Assembly (NCBI RefSeq): GCF_900007165.1
Contig: NZ_CYGY02000050.1
Span: 1 to 64,000 of the forward strand
DNA from: Paraburkholderia piptadeniae
Lineage (GTDB): Bacteria; Pseudomonadota; Gammaproteobacteria; Burkholderiales; Burkholderiaceae
Direction of reading: 5' to 3'
DNA length: 64,000 bases
Positions 16,628 to 25,415 of the stretch are shown piece after piece. Numbering within the stretch: the stretch's first letter is position 1; the number at the start of each line of letters is the position of its first letter. A model generated the notes under the pieces. It saw only the letters and a program-made list of their open reading frames with translations. It ran no database searches and was not told the DNA's origin. Both the position numbers and the translations under genes were made by a program.

Positions 16628-17170
16628 ATGAATGACCTGACGTATAACGTGCTCTTTCTTTGCACCGGCAACTCGGCGCGCAGCGTGATGGCAGAGGCGC
16701 TTCTCGCCACACTAGGGAAAGGTCGGTTTTGCACCTACAGCGCAGGAAGTAATCCGATCGGAAAGATCAATCCTTTTGCCATCGAACAGGTGCGCAAGAC
16801 TGGGTACGACCTGGCGAATCTGCGCAGCAAATCATGGGACGAGTTCGCCATATCCGAACCGAGCGCACCCCTCATGGACTTCGTTATTACCGTGTGCGAT
16901 CAGGCCGCTGGAGAGGTATGCCCATTGTGGCCCGGCCATCCCGCATCAGCACACTGGAGCTTTTCCGACCCCGCCGCCGTGGAGGGCCCGGATGAAAGCA
17001 GACGTGCTGCATTCGAACAGGTGTACCAGCAGATTCGATGCAAGGTCGAGGCGTTCGTCGAGCTACCGCTGGACGAACTTGATGACGCCGCCATTCGCGC
17101 CGAGTTGCGACGGATTAGCGACATCGACGTCACGGCCATGGGCACATCCGGGATGTTGACGCGAGGCTAG
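16628..17170 (+). CDS. Arsenate reductase / low-molecular-weight phosphatase family (ArsC type)
   Basis: The product has 180 residues. VLFLCTGNSARSVMAEALL carries the P-loop CX5R of the LMW-tyrosine-phosphatase/arsenate-reductase fold with Cys12 and Arg18. ITVCDQAAGEVCPLWPGHP (about residues 87-105) has the downstream Cys and Pro residues typical of ArsC-like proteins, and HWSFSDPAAVEG carries the conserved DP. It would reduce arsenate to arsenite using a thiol relay. It is somewhat longer than the usual 140-residue forms. AGGGAG precedes the ATG. No ArsR, ArsB or Acr3 gene is adjacent, so it is not in a full ars operon. It is followed by the thioredoxin-domain protein YyaL. Confidence 0.88.
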   Translation: MNDLTYNVLFLCTGNSARSVMAEALLATLGKGRFCTYSAGSNPIGKINPFAIEQVRKTGYDLANLRSKSWDEFAISEPSAPLMDFVITVCDQAAGEVCPLWPGHPASAHWSFSDPAAVEGPDESRRAAFEQVYQQIRCKVEAFVELPLDELDDAAIRAELRRISDIDVTAMGTSGMLTRG

Positions 17171-17355
17171 AGCTTTCGAAGAGCAATTCCGATTGCCTGG
17201 CCCTCTGGTGACGGCTATGGCCGACCTGGTGCCATGGTGGTCGATGAACCGGACGGTTCGACGAGGGCGGCGCAGTTGGCCGCGCCCTTGCAGGGCACGC
17301 GAATCTGCACGAATTGATCATGAGCGCTGGTGCGTGCGCCCGGACGGAGACCGAC

Positions 17356-19353
17356 ATGACAAACCGGCTCGCTACAGAATCCTCGCCTTATCTCCGCCAG
17401 CATGCGGGCAACCCGGTGGACTGGTATGCGTGGGGCGAAACGGCATTTCACCGTGCACGCGCGGAAAACAAGCCGATCGTTCTCTCGGTGGGCTACGCCG
17501 CGTGCCACTGGTGCCACGTCATGGCGCACGAATCCTTCGAGAATCCGCGCATTGCCAGCCTGATGAATGAGCGCTATGTCAGCATCAAGGTGGATCGGCA
17601 GGAGCGTCCCGACATCGATGAAATTTACCAGCAGGTCAGCCAGATGATGGGACAAGGTGGTGGCTGGCCGCTTACGGTGTTCCTCACGCCACAGGGAGAG
17701 CCGTTCTTCGGCGGCACCTATTTCCCGCCGGACGACCGCTATGGCCGCCCCGGGTTCGCGCGCGTGTTGATAACCCTGAGTGAAGCCTGGCGGCATCGGC
17801 AAGATGAACTGCAGGTCAGCATTGCGCAGATTCAGCAGGGCTTCTGGCAACTCGATCAGGCACAACAGGGCGGGCCAACCGCCGATGTCGAAGATCTGTC
17901 TGCACAGACAGCCCACGCGTTGGCACGGAACACGGATCCGGCTCATGGTGGGCTCGGCGGCGCGCCCAAGTTCCCCAATCCGAGCTGTTACGACCTCATG
18001 CTGCGCGTCTATGAACGAAGCCGCGAACCCGTGCTGCTTGACGCACTGGACCGCACGCTCGACCACATGGCGGCGGGCGGCATCTATGACCAGCTCGGCG
18101 GCGGGTTCGCCCGCTATAGCGTTGACGCACATTGGGCCGTGCCGCACTTCGAGAAAATGCTCTATGACAATGGGCAGCTTGTGAAGCTGTACGCGGATGC
18201 CTACCGCCTGACCGGCAAGCCAACATGGCGCCGCATCTTCGAGGAGACCCTCGCCTATATTCTGCGCGACATGACGCACCCCGAAGGCGGCTTCTATGCC
18301 AGCGAAGATGCCGACAGCGAGGGCCACGAAGGCAAATTCTATTGCTGGACATCCGCCGAGATCAAAGCAGTCCTTGGCGAGTCCGAAGGGGCACTGGCGT
18401 GCCAGGCCTACGGTGTGACAGAACGCGGCAATTTCGAGCACGGCGCCACGGTGCTCCACCGTGCGGTCGAGCTGGACGCTGTGGAAGAAGCGCAGGTCGC
18501 GGGCTGGCGCGAGCGGTTGCTGGCGGCGCGCGCCCGACGTGTGCGCCCGGCGCGGGACGATAACATTCTCACCGGGTGGAACGGCCTGATGATCGCGGGA
18601 CTCTGTGCCGCTTTCCAGGCGACGGGTGTTACCGGGTATCTCAGCGCGGCAAATCGTGCGGCCACCTTTATCCAGAACGAACTGACACTTGCCGACGGAG
18701 GCGTGTTCCGGGCCTGGAAGGACGGCGTAGCCAAGGTGCCGGGCTTCCTGGAGGACTACGCCTTCCTCTGTAATGCGCTGCTCGACCTCTACGAATCTTG
18801 CTTCGAGAGGCGCCACCTCGATCGTGCGATCGAACTCGCGACACTCATCCTCGACAAGTTCTGGGACGACGGGCTGTATTTCACACCGTGCGATGGCGAG
18901 CCATTGGTGCACAGGCCCCGTGCCCCATACGATGGCGCGTCGCCGTCGGGCATCTCATCCAGCGTATTTGCCTTCCTGCGTCTGCATGCACTGACCAACC
19001 ACGATCTCTACATCGATCGCGCCGAGCATGAAATCCAGAGATACGAGTCCGCAGCTGGCAAAGCACCGTCCGCTTTCGCGCACCTCATGGCCGCGCGGGA
19101 CTTCGTGGAGCGCGGCCCGTTCGAGATCGTCCTGGCCGGCGAGAAATCGGCGGCCACAGCACTTGCAACCGGCGTTCACCGGGCATACCTCCCCGCGCGC
19201 GTGCTGGCTTTCGCAGGAGACCTGCCGATCGGCCGGGAGTGCCACCCGGTCAATGGTCGGGCGGCGGCATACGTGTGCCGGAATCGCACGTGCGCTGCGC
19301 CCATGACCGATAGCAACGCGCTCCTTGAATATTGTTCATCCTGTAGGGTGTGA
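17356..19353 (+). CDS. yyaL: YyaL/SPATA20-family protein (DUF255 thioredoxin domain plus (alpha/alpha)6-barrel)
   Basis: The product has 665 residues, the normal family length. It starts TNRLATESSPYLRQHAGNPV, then DWYAWGETAF, the diagnostic DUF255 opening. YAACHWCHVMAHESF carries a CxxC thioredoxin-like motif, followed by DRQERPDIDEIY and GGWPLTVFLTPQGEPFFGGT. Residues from about 200 to the end form the six-hairpin glycosidase/epimerase-like barrel with GGIYDQLGGGFARYSVD, HFEKMLYDN and DADSEGHEGKFYCW. The role of the family is unresolved; it may be a redox-linked enzyme of the cytoplasm. GGAG lies before the ATG at 17356. The gap to arsC is 185 bases. Confidence 0.92.
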   Translation: MTNRLATESSPYLRQHAGNPVDWYAWGETAFHRARAENKPIVLSVGYAACHWCHVMAHESFENPRIASLMNERYVSIKVDRQERPDIDEIYQQVSQMMGQGGGWPLTVFLTPQGEPFFGGTYFPPDDRYGRPGFARVLITLSEAWRHRQDELQVSIAQIQQGFWQLDQAQQGGPTADVEDLSAQTAHALARNTDPAHGGLGGAPKFPNPSCYDLMLRVYERSREPVLLDALDRTLDHMAAGGIYDQLGGGFARYSVDAHWAVPHFEKMLYDNGQLVKLYADAYRLTGKPTWRRIFEETLAYILRDMTHPEGGFYASEDADSEGHEGKFYCWTSAEIKAVLGESEGALACQAYGVTERGNFEHGATVLHRAVELDAVEEAQVAGWRERLLAARARRVRPARDDNILTGWNGLMIAGLCAAFQATGVTGYLSAANRAATFIQNELTLADGGVFRAWKDGVAKVPGFLEDYAFLCNALLDLYESCFERRHLDRAIELATLILDKFWDDGLYFTPCDGEPLVHRPRAPYDGASPSGISSSVFAFLRLHALTNHDLYIDRAEHEIQRYESAAGKAPSAFAHLMAARDFVERGPFEIVLAGEKSAATALATGVHRAYLPARVLAFAGDLPIGRECHPVNGRAAAYVCRNRTCAAPMTDSNALLEYCSSCRV

Positions 19354-19670
19354 CGGTGCCGGAATTGTCGTTCAGCAACGCGGCGCCGCGAATCGATTCG
19401 ATTCTGTCGCTCCTGTTTCAGGGCACCTGTGAGGCGGGGCCCCGCATCCGCGAGGCGGCATACGTCATAGCGAGGAAGAATCCGACGCTCGATCTGATCG
19501 TCCCTGGCAGCGGAATTCCAATAACCTGGTCATTGGCCGCGAGGGAATTGGTTATGCGTCCGGCGGTCGACAGCTTTATTGCCCGCGCAATGGACAGTCG
19601 ATCGGCAACAAGAGCGGCTCGGCAGCAACGGCGGCGGCACAGTGCGGCCATGAGCGGCCAATCCGCATGA
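19350..19670 (+). CDS. Doubtful small ORF after yyaL
   Basis: A GTG at 19350 overlaps the yyaL stop and opens a 106-codon frame (MTVPELSFSNAAPRIDSILS, then LLFQGTCEAGPRIREAAYVI). Its first half has GC3-biased codons, but the C-terminal half is Arg/Ala-rich and looks non-coding. No family is recognised. It may be a coupled small gene, a decayed one or a chance frame. The following 150 bases also contain, on the minus strand, a short coding-like tail (about 19736-19820) ending in DTVAAEDAFAVTRTA, without a beginning. Confidence 0.25.
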   Translation: MTVPELSFSNAAPRIDSILSLLFQGTCEAGPRIREAAYVIARKNPTLDLIVPGSGIPITWSLAARELVMRPAVDSFIARAMDSRSATRAARQQRRRHSAAMSGQSA

Positions 19671-19827
19671 AATATCGTCAGGCCCCTTCGATCGACAAAG
19701 CGGCCTTTCATCAATGCAATAATCAAGCGGTGCGCGTCACGGCGAACGCGTCTTCCGCTGCCACCGTGTCCAGCGCCTCACACAACAGCTGAGCGCGGGC
19801 GGCAAGCCATTCAGCTCGGCGAACGCA

Positions 19828-20745
19828 TTACTTTGGCCATCGCCATGACGGCTCGGACAGATGCTCCGCAAAATAATCGGACAGCGCAGCCACCTTCGCA
19901 GGACGCGCGCGCGCCGATGGCGTGACGAAGTAGAGGCCGCCCTTCGTCAACGACCAGTCGGTGAGGATCGCTTCGAGGCGGCCATCGGCCAGATATTCGC
20001 CAGCGATGAATTCGGGCAACTCGGCAATTGCGAGGCCGTCGAGCAGCGTGGGCAGCAGCGCATCGGAATTCGTCACGCGCAATGGGCCGGTCGGCATGAC
20101 CGGCTCCTCCTCGCCCGCGGCGTTCGTGAAGCGCCACACATCGCTGCGCGCGCGGTACGCGTATGAGAGGCACGGCCGCTCCACCAGTTCGCGCGGATGC
20201 GCTGGCCGCCCTTCGCGCTTCAGATACGCTGGCGACGCCACCACGAATTGTGTGACCGCGCACAGCCGTCGCGCGACCAGCGACGAATCCGGCAGCGCGG
20301 CGATGCGCAGTGCGGCGTCAAACCCATCGGCGACCAGATCGACCGACGCATCCGAAAGATGCAGGTCGATCGACACCTCCGGGTACGCACGAAAGAAGCC
20401 GGGCAGCAGCGGCGCGACCCAGCGCAGCCCGAACGACATCGGCACGGCCAGGCGCACCAGTCCGCGCGGCTGCACTGACATCTCGCGCGCTGCGCTTTCT
20501 GCTTCTTCGGCCTGACGGTAGATCTCTCCAGCCTTCTCGCAGATCGTCCTGCCGAACTCGGTAAGCGAGAGCTGGCGCGATGTACGGTTGAAAAGCCGTG
20601 CGCCGAGCCGGTCCTCCAGACGAGCGACGCCACGCGAGACCGTAGCCACCGATACCCCCATCGCGCGCGCAGCGGCCGCGAACGATCCTTCCTCGGCGAC
20701 CTTCGCGAACATCGCGAGTCCTTCGAAATCAGGCAGCTTCGCCAT
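19828..20745 (-). CDS. LysR-family transcriptional regulator
   Basis: The product has 305 residues with a standard N-terminal helix-turn-helix (FEGLAMFAKVAEEGSFAAAA, then RAMGVSVATVSRGVARLEDR) and a C-terminal type 2 periplasmic-binding-like effector domain. QPRGLVRLAVPMSFGLRWVA and LVARRLCAV are typical of the subfamily near DsdC/AaeR-like regulators. It is divergent from the SDR gene at 20887 with 141 bases between them, where a perfect GATTGCAATC palindrome lies, so it probably controls that gene and itself. Confidence 0.9.
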   Translation of the reverse strand: MAKLPDFEGLAMFAKVAEEGSFAAAARAMGVSVATVSRGVARLEDRLGARLFNRTSRQLSLTEFGRTICEKAGEIYRQAEEAESAAREMSVQPRGLVRLAVPMSFGLRWVAPLLPGFFRAYPEVSIDLHLSDASVDLVADGFDAALRIAALPDSSLVARRLCAVTQFVVASPAYLKREGRPAHPRELVERPCLSYAYRARSDVWRFTNAAGEEEPVMPTGPLRVTNSDALLPTLLDGLAIAELPEFIAGEYLADGRLEAILTDWSLTKGGLYFVTPSARARPAKVAALSDYFAEHLSEPSWRWPK

Positions 20746-20776
20746 TTCCCCTCATCTTTTCATTTTTGCAACGTTA

Positions 20777-20786
20777 GATTGCAATC
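20777..20786. promoter_or_regulatory. GATTGCAATC palindrome between LysR and SDR genes
   Basis: This perfect 10-bp palindrome lies 31 bases before the LysR start and 100 bases before the SDR start. A second TTGCAA copy lies just upstream in the same stretch. It is a good candidate operator for the LysR protein. Confidence 0.4.
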
Positions 20787-20886
20787 AATTCTATTTCGAA
20801 AAGCCTGGGGCGTCGATATTCTCCTCACATCGCAGCACGCAACACCGACCGCAGTCACCCACTTACCGAACTACAGGAGAAACACC

Positions 20887-21651
20887 ATGGCACGCAAGCT
20901 CGACAACAAGATCGCACTCGTTACCGGCGCAACCAGCGGCATCGGCCTCGCCACCGCACAGCGTTTCGCGGCAGAAGCGGCGCACGTCTTCCTCACCGGC
21001 CGCCGTCAGGCTGAACTCGATGCCGCGGTAAAGAGCATCCGCGAAGCAGGCGGCAACGCGACGGGTGTACGTGTCGATTCCACGAAGCTGGGTGAGCTCG
21101 ACGCGCTGTATGCGCAGATCAAGGAAGAACAGGGGCATCTCGACGTGCTGTTCGCGAACGCCGGCGGCGGTTCGATGCTTCCGCTTGGCAGCATCACCGA
21201 AGAACACTACGACGACACCTTCGATCGCAATGTGAAGGGCGTGCTCTTCACGGTGCAAAAGGCGCTGCCACTGCTCGCCGAGGGCGCGTCGGTGATTCTC
21301 ACGGGTTCGACGGCAGGCAGTGCGGGCACGGCTGCATTCAGCGTGTATTCGGCCTCGAAAGCCGCGGTGCGCGCCTTCGTACGCAGTTGGATTCTCGATT
21401 TGAAGGATCGCCGCGTCCGCGTGAACACGATTAGCCCGGGCGCGACGCGCACGCCCGGCCTGCTCGACCTCGCCGGTGCCGATGCCGCCCAACGCCAGGG
21501 TCTCGCCGATTACCTGGCTGCCCAGATCCCGATGGCGCGCCTCGGCGAGCCCGGCGAGATCGCGAGCGCCGCGCTGTTCCTTGCCTCGGACGACGCGAGC
21601 TTCGTGAACGGTATCGAGTTGTTCGTCGATGGCGGCCAGCAGCAGATCTAG
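20887..21651 (+). CDS. Classical SDR-family oxidoreductase
   Basis: The product has 254 residues. All classical motifs are intact: TGATSGIG nucleotide-binding motif (about residues 14-21), NAGG, Ser in VILTGSTAGSAG, YSASK catalytic Tyr/Lys and SPGATRTPG. The C-terminus ends FVNGIELFVDGGQQQI. It is an NAD(P)-dependent dehydrogenase/reductase of unknown substrate, acting in the cytoplasm. AGGAGA before ATG 20887 fixes the start; the frame is open from 20779 but has no site there. The divergent LysR gene is its likely regulator, and the pirin gene follows 90 bases downstream, perhaps in the same transcript. Confidence 0.92.
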   Translation: MARKLDNKIALVTGATSGIGLATAQRFAAEAAHVFLTGRRQAELDAAVKSIREAGGNATGVRVDSTKLGELDALYAQIKEEQGHLDVLFANAGGGSMLPLGSITEEHYDDTFDRNVKGVLFTVQKALPLLAEGASVILTGSTAGSAGTAAFSVYSASKAAVRAFVRSWILDLKDRRVRVNTISPGATRTPGLLDLAGADAAQRQGLADYLAAQIPMARLGEPGEIASAALFLASDDASFVNGIELFVDGGQQQI

Positions 21652-21741
21652 GCGTAGTTCGAGCGCGCAGGGCGCAGCGGAGGCGGTCTTCGGAAATCGC
21701 ACCCGCGCCCGGCGCGTAAGGCATTTGAGCGCAGGCACATC

Positions 21742-22449
21742 ATGATCCAACATCGTCCTCATATTGCGCGCGGCGCAGTCAGGTGGGATTGGCTCAACAC
21801 GCGAGCGCATTTCCGAGTCGGCCAATGCGGACGAACCGACCCTGCGCCGATCGGCGCGCTCTACGTGTGGAACGACGATGAGTTCGCGCCGCACTCGGGC
21901 TTCGACCTGCATGCTCACCGCGACGTCGAGATCGTGACATGGGTGCGCTCGGGCGCGATCACGTACGAAGACGACGCGGGCAATCGCGCGCGACTGGTCG
22001 CCGATTCCGTACAGGTGATGAGTGCGGGCACCGCGGTCCACCATTCCGAGCGTAACGAAGAAGATGTGCCTGCACGGCTATTCCAGATCTGGCTGCATCC
22101 GCGCACGTCGGGCGGCACGCCCCGTTGGGCGACGCGTATCTGTTCGCGCGGATGTCGCGAAGGCCGCTTCGTCACGCTCGCGAGCGGCGATCCCGACGAT
22201 GTGCGCGCGGGCGCGCTGCCCATCCATGCGGACGCGCGCGTGCGTATCGCAACGTTACGCGAAGGCACGACGGTGCACCACGTGCTGCCGACGTCACGCC
22301 GGGCGTATCTGGTTGCCGATCATGGTCGGCTTGATGTCGGCGAAGTCCGGCTCGCGCCACGCGATGGAGTTGCCGTACGCGACGAATCGCAGCTTACATT
22401 GGTGGCGCGAGACGACACCGATGTCGTGATAGTCGAGCTTTTGCGGTAA
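21742..22449 (+). CDS. Pirin-family cupin protein (quercetinase-like)
   Basis: The product has 235 residues. The pirin pattern is seen: GFDLHAHRDVEIVTWVRSGA (HxH and conserved Glu), YEDDAGNRARLVADSVQVMS, AGTAVHHSERNE and FQIWLHPRTSGGTPRW. The N-terminal cupin binds the metal through these His and Glu residues; the C-terminal cupin is degenerate. Family members dioxygenate quercetin-like flavonoids or act as redox sensors. Together with the upstream SDR gene it may serve aromatic compound turnover, an inference from position only. Confidence 0.9.
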   Translation: MIQHRPHIARGAVRWDWLNTRAHFRVGQCGRTDPAPIGALYVWNDDEFAPHSGFDLHAHRDVEIVTWVRSGAITYEDDAGNRARLVADSVQVMSAGTAVHHSERNEEDVPARLFQIWLHPRTSGGTPRWATRICSRGCREGRFVTLASGDPDDVRAGALPIHADARVRIATLREGTTVHHVLPTSRRAYLVADHGRLDVGEVRLAPRDGVAVRDESQLTLVARDDTDVVIVELLR

Positions 22450-22985
22450 GGAAATTGTGCCGTTGGGCTCGCGCGCGATGACATTCCTCACTGGTTTCCA
22501 CGTTTTGCACAAGACTAGGTTTGGTAGCTTTAAACGGCTCTTTTGCGATGAGGACCTGACTTTGATTCCGCATGACCGGATGTCTCTGATGGGTCGGCTG
22601 CTGCCTGACGCGGCCGATTACCAAGGCAACAACGGCGAGGGCACAATGTCCAGACCGGGATCGATCACAAGCGATCGGTCAATGGTGCGTTGCTTGTATC
22701 GTTGGCATCTACGGCAACTATAAAAGCGCATGCGTTCTGCGCCCGTATGTTCGTGCGCGTAGATTGAGCGATGTGATCGTTATACGGCCCTCGCTTCTTC
22801 GGGGTGACAGGTTGATCCAGTTTATCTTGCGTATGTCGTGAGTTCCGAGCATAGCCCGAATTTCGATGGACAATTTCGCATATTTTTGTCCATTTCGCCC
22901 GGTCGCCGATGAACAGCCCGATATTGCGATACTGCCTATTTACAAGGCTTTCAGCTTGTCCATTTTCTCTACACTTTAGCGTGAT
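22450..22985. other. Gene-free stretch with repeated TTGTCCAT sites
   Basis: These 536 bases lie between the pirin gene and the truncated binding protein. No gene is recognised. TTGTCCAT occurs at 22886-22893 and 22956-22963 and its inverse ATGGACAA at 22866-22873. The junction that removed the start of the next gene probably lies near the right end. Confidence 0.45.
22866..22963. promoter_or_regulatory. ATGGACAA/TTGTCCAT repeat cluster
   Basis: An inverted pair (22866-22873 and 22886-22893, 12-base spacer) is followed by a third copy in direct orientation at 22956-22963. Three 8-bp copies within 98 bases suggest an operator, or repeats at the edge of an inserted or lost segment. Confidence 0.4.
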
Positions 22986-23729
22986 GGCGGCTACAAAAGC
23001 GCGTATCGCGTGGTCGCGACGGATGCGCAGCAGGGGCCCGCGGTGGGCAACTATGCGCTCAAGTCGCTGAATGCGAAGTCGATTGCCGTCGTCGACGACG
23101 CGACGGCGTACGGCAAGGGTCTCGCCGACGAGTTCGCGAAAGCGGCGCAGGCGGGCGGCGGGCGCATCGTCGCGCGGGAGGCCACGACCGACAAGGCAAC
23201 CGATTTCCGCGCCATTCTCACCACCATCAAGAGCGCGCATCCCGACGTCATCATGTTCGGCGGCATGGATTCGACCGTCGGCCCGTTCATCCGCCAGGCG
23301 GCCGCGCTTGGCTTGACCGCCAAGGTGCTGAGCGGCGACGGCGCATGCACGGAGAAAGTGGCGGAACTCGCCGGCGACGCGGTGAACAATCTTGTCTGTT
23401 CTGAAGCGAGTCTTGCCGTGTCGCGCATGCCGAAGGGCGCTGAGTTCGAAAAGCGCTTCGAGGCGCGTTTCAATGGACCGATTCTCTTCAACGCGCCGTT
23501 CGCCTACGACGCCGTGTACGTCGTCGCCGACGCGATGAAGCGGGCCAACACGACGGATGCCGCGAAGGTGCTGGAAGCGATCCCTGCCACCGATTACAAC
23601 GGCGTAATCGGCCACATCGCATTCGATGCGCACGGCGACATGAAGGAAGGCGCGATTACGCTGTATCACTATCAGGACAGGAAGAAGACACTTCTCGATG
23701 TCGTGAAGTTCGGCGGTGCGTCGGCCTGA
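22986..23729 (+). pseudogene. LivK-like branched-chain amino acid ABC transporter binding protein, 5'-truncated
   Basis: The frame from 22986 reads GGYKSAYRVVATDAQQGPAV, then SLNAKSIAVVDDATAYGKGL and GHIAFDAHGDMKEGAITLYH, the C-terminal two thirds of a periplasmic Leu/Ile/Val-type binding protein. About 130 residues, including the signal peptide and first ligand-binding lobe, are missing. An in-frame TAG at 22977-22979 stands immediately before the homology, and no start with a ribosome-binding site exists. It cannot be exported or bind ligand as a normal protein, so it is scored as a pseudogene. No transporter permease or ATPase gene accompanies it. Confidence 0.85.
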
Positions 23730-23735
23730 GTCGGC

Positions 23736-24206
23736 TCAAGAAGGTTGATGCAACCGGCGCGGCTTCTGCCTGGCGCGAGCCGCGCTGTCCGTTGCCAGCT
23801 TTCCGCCCGCGCTGGCCGCTTCCTTGCCGATTCCGGATGGATTGACGCCGCCCAGCATCAGTTGTTCGGTGGACCAGCGGTAGTAAATGTCCGGATGACG
23901 CGCGCCAGTTTTACGGACCCCCTTGCGCTTACGTCGCATCGTGCGCGCAGGCATCGGTTTCGGCGCATGAACTTTGGCAGAGGGCTTCGCAGGTATGCCA
24001 CCAAATCTTTCCAACGGCAGCACGACGATCGTCGGCGCGATACCGGGTTGAACCGCTAACGCGTCGGCGGCGCACAGTGCGAGCCCGCATACTGTGAGCA
24101 CGAGCCGCCGGACTAACGTGACGAAGCGGACGCGTGCGCGCCACTCGCGACAACTTTCGATGTGCCGCCTCGCGCGAACGGGGGCGTAGGGCTCCTGGCG
24201 GATCAA
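23736..24206 (-). CDS. Basic secreted protein of unknown function, coupled to rlpA
   Basis: The 156-residue reading starts at a TTG (24206) that overlaps the rlpA stop codon (TTGA). No ATG is available in this frame after rlpA. A hydrophobic signal-like segment, LVRRLVLTVCGLALCAADALA, broken here as LVRRLVLTVCGLALCA plus ADALA, precedes PGIAPTIVVLPLERFGG. A Lys/Arg-rich linker follows, then RHPDIYYRWSTEQLMLGGVN. The N-terminal region before the hydrophobic part is unusually long, so the true start may be elsewhere or damaged. I do not recognise the protein. Position implies co-expression with the cell-wall protein RlpA. Confidence 0.5.
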   Translation of the reverse strand: MIRQEPYAPVRARRHIESCREWRARVRFVTLVRRLVLTVCGLALCAADALAVQPGIAPTIVVLPLERFGGIPAKPSAKVHAPKPMPARTMRRKRKGVRKTGARHPDIYYRWSTEQLMLGGVNPSGIGKEAASAGGKLATDSAARARQKPRRLHQPS

Positions 24207-24763
24207 GATTCCGATCCGTCGGCCGACGTCAATTTGTCTGCTGTCTTGCCGATCCGTTCGATCTGTACGCGCCTCGACCGCGCGTGTGTCAGTCCTAATG
24301 CCTTCGCCGCAGCGTAAGAGAGATCGATGATGCGGCCCTTCACGAACGGACCGCGATCGTTGATGCGCACGACGACTGACTTTTCCGTTACCAGCGAAGT
24401 GACGCGCACGTACGAACCGAACGGTAGCGTTCGATGAGCGGCTGTCATAGACAGATGGTCGTAGCGTTCTCCGTTTGCGGTCCGGCGTCCGTGGAACTTC
24501 GATGCATACCACGAGGCATCGCCCAATTGCAGCGCACTACCCGTAGATTTGAACGCGATGTCCAAGGGCGGCGCGAGATACTCGCTTGCTGAAACATCGA
24601 CGGAAGTGGCGGTCGACATGTGCGGCGCCGAATCTGAGATGGTTGCGGTCGCACGGGATGCCTGGTGCTCTGATGGGTTTTGTGCGCAAGCGGCACATAA
24701 ACCCGAAATGCATAGTATTCCAAAGTAGCGGATGGACAACACGATCGACCCCCATATCGTCAC
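24203..24763 (-). CDS. rlpA: RlpA-family septal-ring lytic transglycosylase-like lipoprotein
   Basis: The product has 186 residues. An N-terminal lipoprotein signal ends in a CAAC lipobox with Cys26. After a linker, the double-psi beta-barrel domain runs from ALQLGDASWYASKFHGRRTA through NGERYDHLSMTAAHRTLPFG, SYVRV and VVVRINDRGPFVKGRIIDLS to the end. This is the RlpA domain that cleaves naked glycan strands at the septum. The SPOR domain of long RlpA proteins is absent, so this is a short form. The conserved Asp-Arg-Gly-Pro is intact. The gene's stop overlaps the start proposed for the next gene. Confidence 0.9.
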   Translation of the reverse strand: MTIWGSIVLSIRYFGILCISGLCAACAQNPSEHQASRATATISDSAPHMSTATSVDVSASEYLAPPLDIAFKSTGSALQLGDASWYASKFHGRRTANGERYDHLSMTAAHRTLPFGSYVRVTSLVTEKSVVVRINDRGPFVKGRIIDLSYAAAKALGLTHARSRRVQIERIGKTADKLTSADGSES

Positions 24764-24914
24764 GGGAAACGGGATCTAACGGTCTCGAAAAGTTCGCGTT
24801 GACGAAGTGCCGGCGTCGGGCCGAATTCTTGACAGATGTTTACCGTTATTGCCACGTGAGTGGATGAGCGATGGAGGGCAGGCGTCCGAAAACGCCCGCT
24901 AGAACCGCTGTCGC

Positions 24915-25415
24915 TCACTTGCCCATCACGGCTTCGAGCGATTCGCCCGTCACGACGATCTCCGTGCGGCGATTGCGTGCGCGTCCTTCGGGCGTGTCGT
25001 TGTCGGAGACGGGACGGTCGAACGCGTAGCCCTTCAATGAAACGCGTGAAGCGCCGATGCCGCGGCGCTCCAGTTCATCCGCAACCGTCTTTGCACGCGC
25101 TTCCGACAGTTGCTGGTTGTATTCGCGCGTGCCGACGTTATCCGTATGGCCTTCGACGATCATTGGCTTTTTCGTGCGGTTCAGCACGACGACGACGCGT
25201 GCGATGGCGGATTCGGAGTCGGCGCGCAAGCTCGATTCGTTGAAGTCGAACAGCACTTTCTCGGGCAGACGCACCTGCACGCCGTCCTTGACCTGCGTCA
25301 CTTCGATGCCGGCTTTCCGGTTGAGCGCTTCTTCATTTTGACGATCGAGTCCCGAGCAGGCGGCCAGCAGCGAAAGGGACAAGGCGCAGGTGACGAGAGG
25401 CAACAGTTTTCTCAT
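24915..25415 (-). CDS. OmpA-family peptidoglycan-binding lipoprotein
   Basis: The product has 166 residues. The signal MRKLLPLVTCALSLSLLAAC gives lipidated Cys20. The OmpA C-terminal domain follows: KVLFDFNESSLRADSESAIA, IVEGHTDNVGTREYNQQLSE, ARAKTVADEL and GRARNRRTEIVV, with the Asp and Arg that bind diaminopimelate. It should tether the outer membrane to peptidoglycan. The frame is open to 25811, but the lipoprotein signal fixes the ATG at 25415. It lies 151 bases downstream of rlpA, another envelope gene on the same strand. Confidence 0.92.
   Translation of the reverse strand: MRKLLPLVTCALSLSLLAACSGLDRQNEEALNRKAGIEVTQVKDGVQVRLPEKVLFDFNESSLRADSESAIARVVVVLNRTKKPMIVEGHTDNVGTREYNQQLSEARAKTVADELERRGIGASRVSLKGYAFDRPVSDNDTPEGRARNRRTEIVVTGESLEAVMGK

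Noticed and set aside
17215..18912. A 565-codon minus-strand frame opposite yyaL
   Set aside because: It lacks any known motif, while yyaL has the full family pattern.
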